From contig CM019692.1 in assembly GCA_009760885.1 (NCBI GenBank), positions 53,769,262-53,833,261 of the forward strand: a DNA stretch of 64,000 nucleotides. The letters run 5' to 3'. The notes below the pieces were generated by a model that saw only the letters and a program-made list of their open reading frames with translations, ran no database searches and had not been told where the DNA came from. Both the position numbers and the translations under genes were made by a program. Shown piece after piece: positions 33,171 to 44,100 of the stretch. The stretch comes from Achatina immaculata (Eukaryota > Mollusca > Gastropoda > Stylommatophora > Achatinidae). Each line of letters begins with the position of its first letter. Position 1 is the stretch's first letter.

Positions 33171-33925
33171 CCATCATCATCATCACCATCATCATGTGCC
33201 GTGCCGACTGGCGTTGGCTATTATGTTTCTCAGAGTACACGATCCTTCAGGCAGGCCATCAGCTCAGTTGGTGATTTCCTCTCACACCATCCCGTCAAAC
33301 TGTCCTGTATCATTTCACTTGGTCCTCCTCTTGATCTTCTTCCTTTTATTTTTCCTGTTGTTATAATATTTTCAATGCCCTCTCTTCTCATTGCATGCCC
33401 TATGAAAGTACATTATCTGTCTCTCATTTTTTTGACAAGATTTTTTGTCTCTCCAGCTCTTCTCATACATTCTTCATTAGTTATTTTTGCTGTCCAGAGG
33501 ATTCGCAACATTCGTCTAATAAATCACATTTCTGCTGCTTCCAACGATTTTTGTGCAGACCTGCCTATTGTCCATGATTCACTTCTATATAACAAGATAG
33601 GTTCAATACAGCATTTTAGGACTCGTTTTTTAACATTCATTGATAAGGATGTGTTGCATAATATGTTTCTCGTTCTCTGAAATGAAGTCTTTGCTTGGCC
33701 TATTTTGTTCCTAATTTCTGTTTTGCATTTCCCATCTGAAGTTATTACTGCTCAAAGGTATTTGAATTTCTGCACCTGCTGTAGAATAGTTCCGTTTAAT
33801 TTAATACTGCATGCTGGTGGATTCTGTTTCTTAGATGTAACCATAGTCTCTGTCTTTTTGATGTTCAAAGTAAACACTTTCTTTACTTTTCCTATTTTCT
33901 CGTTCAGTACGTTGTTGTATCTTAC
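33171..33925 (-). mobile_element. LINE family D fragment, minus strand
   Basis: The plus-strand frame here is antisense. The minus strand matches the element at 48530-48985 from its ATGATGATGATG tail through the GRPRE-like and WTAKIT-like regions to the upstream RT portion near 33900. It is degraded. Confidence 0.75.
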
Positions 33926-34080
33926 ATCCTTCGCGTGCCGCTAAACGTCACATAGAGCTTGCATAGTAGCTTGCCAAGATTTCCTGTTTTCGGCGAGCTT
34001 TTCAACCTCATCAAGAGATGTTATTTCCACTAAATCGGCCTCAACGTCCTTTTAGAGTTTTTATATCTTATATCCTTCCC
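33926..34080 (-). mobile_element. LINE family A 3' end fragment
   Basis: It begins at TATCTTACATCCTTCGCGTG and carries the GTCACATAGAGCTTGCATAG C-terminal segment with internal gaps. A second ATATCTTATATCCTTCCCGTG tail sits at about 34062-34082. Confidence 0.7.
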
Positions 34081-34084
34081 GTGA

Positions 34085-34497
34085 TTGATATGCCTGTGAG
34101 ACCTGGACACTTAACAAAACAGCTGAGAAACACATAAATGCCTTTGAATGTAAATGCTACAGAAGAGTTCTCCAAATATCGTGGACACAAAAAAGAACAA
34201 ATATATCTATACTACAAGAGCTTAATATTGAAGAAGGCTGGCTAATGAAGAGGATTAAAGAGAGAAAACTGAAATATTTTGGACACATTAAACGTCATGA
34301 TAATTTAGAGAAGACCGTATTGGAAGGATACATAATGGGAAAAAGAAAAAGAGGAAGACCAAGACGAAGATGGCTGCAAGACATCGTTGACGATCTGGAA
34401 ATGGATGCAACAGCAGCAGGCCATCTTGCTCACAACCGAGAGGCCTACAGGAGTGCTGTTTGGGAGGCAAAGTTCCGCAAGGGACATGCAAATGAAT
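34085..34497 (+). mobile_element. LINE family E C-terminal fragment
   Basis: The plus strand encodes [36 protein letters not shown] and [10 protein letters not shown] followed by stop codons. It is the best-preserved family E C-terminus in the window. Confidence 0.8.
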
Positions 34498-34866
34498 GAT
34501 GATGATCCTTCCCGTGCCGTTAAACGTCACATAGAGCTCGCAAAGTAGTTCGCAAATTTCTCCTGTCTTCGGCGAGTCTTTCAACCTCATCAAGGGATTT
34601 TATGCCTGTTAATTTAGCCTCTCTTAACAATGTCCTCTTCAGAGTTTCACGCGGTCTGTCTCTTTTTCTTTGGCCTGTTGTGGTCCACATGATAGCTTGT
34701 TTTGGGATTCTCTGATCATTTCTTCTCACCAAATGACCAATATATGTCTATCTCCTTTTCCTGATCACCCATGAGACTGGTTGTTGTTCAGTCATCTGTC
34801 CTATCTCTGCATTGTTCTTAAATTCGTTCCACTTGATGCCGAGTATTTTCCTTAGGCATTTGTTTT
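34498..34866 (-). mobile_element. LINE family A C-terminal fragment
   Basis: The minus strand encodes VRRNDQRIPKQAIMW, GQRKRDRPRETLKRTLLREA and ends with the CCGTTAAACGTCACATAGAG 3' region. It abuts the family E fragment. Confidence 0.8.
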
Positions 34867-34881
34867 TATATGTCCAATACG

Positions 34882-34980
34882 AAAACCGGAACGTCACAAA
34901 TATATGAATACTATAAAACTTTTTTCTACTTTTTTTTGTTTAAATCTATTTATCACAGCTTTATTGAAGTCGCTGTGTGC

Positions 34981-34982
<2 letters not shown>
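34882..34982. repeat. Intergenic direct repeat, copy 2
   Basis: AAAACCGGAACGTCACAAA, then GTTTAAATCTATTT and GCTGTGTGCG before a (TA)n tract (34983-35020). It pairs with 32713-32812 and lies about 120-220 bp upstream of the FIG4 start. Confidence 0.6.

Positions 34983-35020
<38 letters not shown>
34981..35020. repeat. (TA)n microsatellite
   Basis: About 19 uninterrupted TA units, 80 bp upstream of the FIG4 start codon. Confidence 0.95.
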
Positions 35021-35022
<2 letters not shown>

Positions 35023-35098
35023 CTGTATTTGCAACTGAAAACTATTTGTGGATAATGTAGTAGCTCTCTTGTGAAAGATATCAACTTTAGTTTCCAGC

Positions 35099-35164
35099 AT
35101 GAAAATGGAGGAAGTTCCACTAATAACATGGACCCAAAAGTTGGTGTTGTATGAAACGAAAGCG
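35099..35164 (+). CDS. FIG4: FIG4 exon 1
   Basis: It encodes M(K)MEEVPLITW then [11 protein letters not shown], with phase 0 at donor GTAAAT. ATG at 35099 and 35105 are both in frame. The second gives a length closer to the animal N-terminus. The join to RYYIVGSN in exon 2 is exact. Confidence 0.88.
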
Positions 35165-38100
35165 GTAAATAAAGATGTTATGTCCGCTGTATGTTTTCCA
35201 GTAAGAGCTACAAGTTATTTCTTGAGCAGTATATCATTCTGAGCGTTTATTCCTTTGAGTTTATATTGGATGACAGGTTGGTTCTTTAAATATTTTTCAA
35301 CCAGTTGTCTTCTGTATTATTATGGTCTTTAGTCAAAGTGAAGGTTTCATTATCCCATGGAGACACATGAGAGACACTGTCGGCACAGTAAAGGATAATG
35401 TGGTCAACATCATGTCTGGCTGACTGTCCTTCCCCAGTTCCGGAAGCCAAGTATTCTTTTCTACAAATGGGTGACAAGGGCGCCAATTACTCTATTTAGT
35501 AGATTTGAACTGCCCGTCTTTGCCATGGGAGAATAGTATACTAACTACATCGCCACTCGGAAGCCCAAATTATGGTTTTGGGTATCAGTTTTATTAAGCA
35601 GATGATCTCTTTTTAAGCATTCAGTTTGTTAATTTGTTAGGAAGGACTATCATCAATACACCCCAGACACATCTGTAGGTGATCCATTCTTTTCATCAAT
35701 ACCTCCTTCAGCATACTGCATATGATGACACTGGTGCTTTGTTAGTTGACCATCTCCAGGAGCTCTTGATGAATCATTTATCTTTTCACCATCTCAGTCA
35801 GTCAGTCAGTCATTTGCATGTCCCTTGCGGAACTTTGCCTCTCTAACACCTGTCCTGTAGGCCTCTCGGTTGTAAGCAAGATGCACCTTAGCTTGTTAAT
35901 ATGTGCCAGATATTATAGCCAATACAAGTAAGAGAAAAATAATTTTAAAAAAAAGGTTATATTTATGGATGCCTGCTTCCACTTAAGATCATTCATCTCC
36001 CCCATCCACCCAAGCCTGAGAACCTCAATGCTGCAGATACACAATCTGTCTCTGTTCATCTGGTCTTGACTTTCTTCCTCTGATTGTTTACTGCATGTTC
36101 TCTTCTTCCTCTACATTGTCTTTCCATCTCTTCCTTGTCCTGGCCTTTGCCGGTGTTCCTTCATCCCTTGGCAGATGACAGTAGATGTTTGTGAAAGTTG
36201 CCAGACACAGTTTTGATGAGCAGTCTTGGTCATGATTGAAGTGTTCCATTTTTGATCGCAGTAACCAGCTACATTTGTAGAAGAAAAATAATGCAAATTT
36301 TGTCAAGTCTAGTTCTGTCTTCAGGTTTTGACTTGTATTTTCTACTCAAATAACACAGTGGCTCTATGCAGGGTCATTCTCCATGTAGTGTGATCTTTCA
36401 CAATCTATTCCCAGTCTTAGACTGCTAGAAAAATATCTAATGGGTGACTTGAAAATTCAGCATTATTTCAGTTTTTCATCTTTTTCATAACCACTTTCCA
36501 TCCAGAAACTTTTCATGTATTTGAAGGTGAGATCCCCATCTCCATGCCATTAAGTCATATGGGGAATACAGTGTTGGGCCTGTATGTCCAAGACCTTCAG
36601 CACATGAAAGTATGATGTGGTCTGTATCATGCTTGGCTGCATTTACCTTCCAAGATTTCTCTGGTACTTATTTTTAGAGACTGAATGGACCCTGGAACCC
36701 TTTTGGCGTGGCGGTACCCAGAAAAAAGTCCTCACTGCCGGGACTTGAACTTGGTACCACCGGATTAGTAGACTGAACGATTAACAAGGACATTGCAGTA
36801 CACAGCGTGGGGTAATTTATCCAACCACCTGGTGAGGGTTGGCTACTTTGTCCAACCATCTAATGAGGGTTGGTTACTTTGTCCAGCCATCTAATGAGGG
36901 TTGGTTACTTTGTCTAACCACTTTATGTTTACTATTTTGTGAGAGTGTTGAAGATGGAAGTATGCTGCCAATACAGAAGAAATTTTGTAAAAGGTGAGAT
37001 GAGAAAGTGCATCAAAGTTTTTGAGCTAATCCCATCAAAGTTTTTAAGTTAAGCCCATCAAAATTTCTAATGTTTCTGTCAACAGCGTTACTACATTGTA
37101 GGATCCAACAAATCTGAGACCCGTTTCAGAGTACTAAAGATTGACAGAACAGAGCCCAAAGAGCTTCTGATTCATGATGACAAGGTATGTGACGCCCAGT
37201 TCTGATGGAGAATGTTTCATTACCTAGGTGTGGTTGAGAGTGCCATGGCAGTACCACCTGTTCTTGTGAAAAAATGATGATAAATATTTCCATGTTTGTT
37301 ATGTGTGTAGTGTATGGTCATAGATGACATCTACACACATGCATTGTGTAGTTATTGTCAAGCATCACTCAAGATATACACACTCATATGTCACATAGAG
37401 TCATTGTTAAACATTATATAGCATGTATACACATACACCTTATGTAGAAGACAGTATGTACATACACACATACGTCATGTTGTCAGACATCACTCATTAC
37501 ACGCACACACACATCTCATGTGAAGTCTTTGTCCGGCTCTTCACTGTTAGTAGTTTTGAGGTGAAATCTAATTAACAGGCATTAAATTAACTAATCACTG
37601 ACGTAACTAATCAACAGGCATTTAGGTAACTGATCATTTCAGTAAATGTTCATTTACCAGAGATTATAAGCTTGTATCAGAAATTATGTTTGAAAGTAAA
37701 TGTCAAGGACATGCATGCTGTCACACAGAGAGGCTGCTCAGCTTGTTTTTACATGTGATGATGTAAGTTTAAAAAAGTCTGTTCTCCTGTCCACGATTAC
37801 AGAAGTGATCAAAACTTGACATATTATAATTATTAAAGCTTGACTTTTTCCTAATCAGTTTTGGACGGAAAGATTATAATGCTAGAGAAAAGGTATAGTT
37901 ATCAGGACAAGCAAACAGGCTCAGGCATTACTTCAGCTTGGTCACTGGATAATCTTCTCTATCTGTTTCCTATGGTGGTGAAGTTTTGCAGAAACTAGTG
38001 TAGCGCTCATTTTGATACAAGAAAACTGATAGACCAGCAAACAAGAAATTAATTCTCAATAATACTTAAGAACCGCTTCAGTGTCCTACAAGACGAAGCA

Positions 38101-41100
38101 GAAATGTCCATATTAGAGTTCAATAAAACACTACAGGAAACAGCAAAAGAGGTGCTGGGATATCGGAAAAGGAGAAAAGTGGAATGGATAAGTGAGACCA
38201 CATGGGAAAAGATAGAGCAAAGAAAAGAAATCAAGAAAAAATTACTGAACACCAAATCACAACGGCTTAAAGAACGAGTTTTAAGTAATTATGCACAAAA
38301 AAGACAAAGAAGTGAAGGAATCATGCCGTCAAGATAAACGTCAGTATTATGACAACTTAGCAGAGACAGCAGAGAAAGCAGCATATACAAATGACATGAA
38401 AACCATATATAAAATCACAAAGCAGATGACAGGTAACTTCAATACAAGATGTGAAAGTGCAGTAAGAACACAAAATGGACAACTGGTCAGTGGAGAAAGA
38501 GAAAAAATTGAAAGATGGAGGGAACACTTTAACACCCTACTAAACAGAACACAAGCAGCACAAGCAATAGATATACCTGAAGCAAAAGCGGAACTAAACA
38601 TCAATACAGGACCAATAACAATAAATGAAGTAAAAGAGGCGATAAAGATGCTAAAATCAGACAGGGCACCAGGTGAAGATGAAGTGACTGCTGAGATGTT
38701 GAAAGCAGAAGAAACAGAAACACCAAAACAACTTTGCCGGATATTACAACAAATTTGGGATCTAGAAAAAGCCCCAGAGGAGTGGAAAACTGGTCTTATA
38801 GTAAAACTACCAAAGAAGGGTGACTTCAGAGATTGCGGGAACTGGAGAGGCATTACCCTACTGCCACTCACTAGTAAAGTATTTTGCAGAATAATCATCA
38901 ACAGAATTGTACCAACACTTGAGGAAAAACTTCGGAAAGAGCAGGCAGGATTTAGGAAAGGAAGATCATGCATAGACCATATATTTGTACTTAGACAAAT
39001 ATTAGAACAGGCAAATGAGTGGCATAGCACAACATGTGCATTATTCATAGATTTTGAGAAAGCCTTTGACAGTGTCAACAGAGATGCACTGTGGAAAATC
39101 CTAAGATGGCATGGCCTCCCCCATAAAATAGTTAATGTAATCAAAGCCCTATACGAGGGTTTTCAGTGCAAAGTTATCTGTGGAGAACATACCTCCAGCA
39201 GCTTTAGGGTACAAACAGGAGTGAAACAGGGATGTGTACTATCACCAACATTATTTATCTTGGCAGTAGACTGGTTAATGAAGGAGGCAACATCAGACAA
39301 ACGCAGAGGATTACAATGGACCCTTAACACAGTGCTGGAGGACCTTGACTTGCGGACGACATTTGTCTATTATCAAGCAGTCACAAAGATATGCAAGATA
39401 AAATAAACAAGTTAACCCAGAATGCAAACAACATAGGACTAAAGATCAACGTAGGAAAGACAAAGTTAATGAAGCAAAATGTGAACAACAGAAATGATGT
39501 TGAGCAATAGAGGGCAGACCTGGGCAAGAGCAGAAAAAAAGGCGAAAGACAGGCATTTGTGGAAAACCCTTGCGGAAGCCCCATGTGCCCTGGGCACTTA
39601 AGGTTCAGAGAGAGAGAGAGAGTGTGTAGCGCTGGTAAAATTTTGCAGAAAACCACTGCTGCATATACTTAACCTGAAATGTTACTGGTGTTGAGTAATA
39701 CTTCTGCATTCAGCAGGAAAAAAAACAAAAAAACTCAGGATTTTAAATTATGGGGACAGCATCATCCAAGTAATCTGTAGTTTTGACTCCATGCCATTGG
39801 TAGCTAATTTTGTTAAGGATGTATGTGATGTGATAGAATTATCACACACCAGATCAGTCACTTTAAGCTATATGCTGGATTGGCCATTTTAAGCCACATG
39901 CACTAGATCAGCCACTTTAAGCCACACACCAGATCTGGCACTTTATGTCATGCAGTAGATCAGCCACTTTAAGTCACACACCAGATCAGCCACTTTAAGT
40001 CACATACCAGATCAGCCACTTTAAGTCACACACCAGATCAGCCACTTTAAGTCACACACCAGATCAGCCACTTTATGTCACACACTAGATCAGCCACTTT
40101 AAGTCACACACCAGATCAGCCACTTTAAGTCACACACCAGATCAGCCACTTTATGTCACACACTAGATCAGCCACTTTAAGCCACACACCAGATCACCCA
40201 CTTTAAGCCATGTAATAGTATTACTAACTATGCTTAGTCTGGTTCTTATTCTTGCAGATAGAATACAGCCGTAATGAGATCCACAGTGTCCTGTCCATGA
40301 TAGATGGAGGAAACAAACCAAAGAAACAAGGAAATAACACCAGTGGTTTATCAAAAAATGTCTCAGCCTTTGGCATTGTGGGTAAGCACAGTGTCCTTTA
40401 GCATTATGGGTAAATTCAGGTCCTTTTGACATGAGTTAAATTTAATGCCTTTGGCATGAGAGTAGAATTCAGTGTCTGTTGGCATTGTGGGTCATATTCA
40501 GCATATGAAAATTAAACTTTATGTGAAATGAAAAAAGGTAGAAATATAGTTTTATAATAAGTGTTTCACTTTTGAAAGATTTCATAAAGAGACTTTTATC
40601 AACCTCATTAAAACTTGATAACATAAATCTGGGTTTGAATTAATGAAAAAATATTTCTTGTCAAAATGAAGCGTATATACTTGTTTGCTTTATTTCAGAC
40701 CAATAAAAATTACTGATAATGAAACTATTTCATGCAAGTAGTCTTATGTTGATGTCATGCAGGTTTTATTCGGTTCCTAGAAGGTTATTACATGATCCTT
40801 ATCACTAAAAGGAAGAAAGCTGCAATGATTGGACCGCACACAATATACAAGATTGAAGACACTTCAATGCTGTACATTCCAAATGACACTGTCCGCTACC
40901 TCCACCCTGATGAGAGCAGGTGATGAGCACTACTGCTCTTAGTTATAATTACAGCCTTTTACTTCATTACAATTACAAAGATTAGTTATGTGCCTGAAGC
41001 AGAGATGTAGACTTTATAGAGTGGCACATGAAAAAAAGCTGCCTACCTCTTTTCGCCTGCCTGTATGTATGCCACTCGTAGCTGCCCTCTTAAAAGGGAT

Positions 41101-44100
41101 ACAAATCATTATGTGCTAAAGAGTAAAATAGCAAGCTTTGCAAATTAATATGTCCACATAAATGAAAACATAAACATACTTCATCTGCCATAAACAACAA
41201 CGGGTCTCAAATTCTATCCATTATTGGAAGCAGGCAGCTTTTTTGTGTGTCACTCTGTAGTTATCAAAAAATGGGCATAATCTTTGTTCGGTGACATTGA
41301 TAAAATATGTATGTTATTTATCTAAAGTATGCATAATTCATGGATGCTGTTGGCGTAACTAAGGTGTAAGGCTTATGTATAGTAGACAAAAGCTGCAGGT
41401 GCAGAGAGACTGATCCCTGCAGAACAGACACTGTTAGCTGTTACTGTGACCTTATATGCATATTCCCTAAGATGGCATGGCCTCCCCCACAAGATAGTAA
41501 ATGTAATCAAAGCCCTATATGAGGGTTTTCAGTGCAAAGTGATCTGTGGAGAACATACCTCCAGCAGCCTTAGGGTACAAACAAGAGTGAAACAGGGATG
41601 TGTACTATCACCAACATTATTTATCTTGGCAGTAGACTGGTTAATGAAGGAGGCAACATCAGACAAACGCAGAGGATTACAATGGACCCTTGACACAGTG
41701 CTGGAGGACCTTGACTTTGCGGACCACATTTGTCTATTATCAAGTAGTCACAAAGATATGCAAGATAAAATAAACAAGCTAACTCAGAATGCAAACAACA
41801 TAGGACTAAAGATCAACGTAGGAAAGACAAAGTTAATGAAGCAAAATGTGAACAACAGAAGTGTACTGAGAGTAGATAGCAAGTTAGTGGAGGAGGTCAA
41901 TGAATTTGTATACCTTGGCAGCAGAGTAGTAGAAAATGGAGACAGCACAGAGGACATCAACAGCAGACTTACTAGAGCAAACTAGGCTTTTGCAATGCTG
42001 CAGAATATATGGAAATAAAAAAAAACTAAGCATAAATATGAAAATCAGGATATTTAAGAGTAATGTTCTAAGTGTACTACTCTATGGAAGTGAGTGCTGG
42101 AAAATCACCAAAACCATAGAAAACAAGTTGAATTCTTTCCAGACTAAATGTTTACGAAGAATTAGAAAAATATTTTGACCAAACACCATAAGAAATAACA
42201 TCTTATTGGCAGAAATGCAGATGAAGCCAGTGACAACAATTATTGAGGAAAGACGCTGGCGATGGTTGGGACATGTGCTCCGAATGACTGACAACTCACT
42301 ACCAAAAATAGCACTAAGATGGACATCACAGGGGAACAGAAGTAAGGGTAGACCAAAAGAGACATGGAGAAGAACAACAGAAAGGATGTTGAGCAATAGA
42401 GGGCTCACCTGGGCAAGAGCAGAAAAAAAGGCGAAGGACAGGCATTTGTGGAAAACCCTTGTGGAAGCCCCATGTGCCCTGGGCACTTAAGGTTCAGAGA
42501 GAGAGAGAGATATGCATATTCAACATTGACAGAATCAGCCATTATGAGGAAGTTGTTCAGCAAGACAAGATGGTGCTCAACAAAGCACACAGCCAACATC
42601 TGCCTGCATCAGCTAACATTAGAATAATTTCATTTACTATTACTTGCTACAGTTGTAAGGGTTATGTATCTAAAGTAATGTTTGGTCTTTATTTAACAGT
42701 TCTAATATCATTGATAGCTTATTTAATTGAAGAGCATGAAAGTGCCTGGTATAAATGATGATATACTAAAATGATTTTTGTCTGTTTTTTAATAATGTGA
42801 GCTTCTTAAGAGAGCTAATACATTCTTGGATAATTGCATTGTAAATTATTAATGTAACTTTAACGATGAAGAGGAATGCAAATGTTTTTCCATAATTTTT
42901 TTTAAAATGATAAAGAAAAGGGGTTTGTAAATGTTGCCTACATAATTAAGATAGAAAGAAATATAGCAATGAGTCAGATGAAAGTTAGAAAAACTACATA
43001 AAATTTCTGAAAGAACAGATAGAAGTGCTTTAGGAGTACCTTCTGTTAGCACCAAGGTTAGAAACACCAGTAAGCAGATAGTGCCACTGTTGCTAGGCAG
43101 CAAGTCAAGAATAATGTATGTCAAGATGGAAACTATTGCAGACATATTCTGTCATCCGATTCTTGTCTGGCAAAAGCCTAAACCCCTTGAACATGCGCTG
43201 TGAAATATCTGAGATGTACAATGATAAGTGCAAATTCAAAGCTCAAGTCTACAACTGAGTTGCAAAGTTCAAAACAGGTTTAACAAGCTTATGTGATGCA
43301 GACCATCTTGGGTGGGCACACAGGAGACATGATGCGCTGGTGGCTGAGAAGTCAGGATGGAGGATTTTTTCTTACTTGAATTCACACGTGGTGCAAATGC
43401 ACTACAAAGCAAGGGGACTATCCTGTAAAATAGGGGCATTATTTTTCCTGTACTAAATAAATGTTTCTTGTAATTTGCATCTTCTTAATTCATCCTTGTA
43501 CATACTGAGAGGTAATTTAGATAGACTGATGCACATACTAAGAGATAATTCAGATAGACTGATGCACATACTGAGAGATACTTTACATAGACTGATGTAC
43601 ATCTTATATCTTACATCCTTTCCATGCCATTAAATGTCAGGCTGGGCTCACATGGTAGTTTGACAAGTTTTGATGTATATACTGATGTGCATGTAGAGAG
43701 ACTTTTAGCAATATTAATAACATTTTTCATGGTCAAATAATTTGTAATATCTGTTGCTTCCCACCCTAAACAGATATGTGAAAATGTTCCAGAATTTTGA
43801 TCTGTCCAGCAACTTTTACTTCAGGTATAGTCCAGTTTTTCTTAACATTGTTATACTTCAGACAATTCAGTCATGATATCATCACTTTTCTGCTAGTGCC
43901 AAGCACAGTTATTAATCAGAGAGTTGAGACTAGATATCTGTGCATGTGAATAAAGTGTTTGTTAAAAGCTGTAGCCATTTGTCTTGTAAGAGATGAGTTC
44001 ATTTTCACTGAAGTGTATCTGGGGCAGCTTGAAGAGGGTCAGAAGAAGGTTTCATAGAGTCTGTCAGTGAACTCTGACCTCACAGACAAGATGAACACTA

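Larger units (their letters stand above)
32648..35098. other. IGF2R-FIG4 divergent intergenic region
   Basis: The 2.45 kb between the two start codons must contain both promoters. Close to the receptor start are two CLEAR-like E-boxes. Most of the middle (about 32808-34980) consists of transposon fragments between (TA)n tracts, framed by a ~100 bp direct repeat. Confidence 0.8.

Noticed and set aside
33075..33680. 201-codon plus-strand frame
   Set aside because: It joins a short LINE A piece to antisense LINE D sequence and has no coding features of its own.
38347..39144. 265-codon minus-strand frame
   Set aside because: It is antisense to the family F reverse transcriptase.
39845..40205. 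CRISPR-like regular repeats of 24 bp
   Set aside because: Plain head-to-tail array without spacers.
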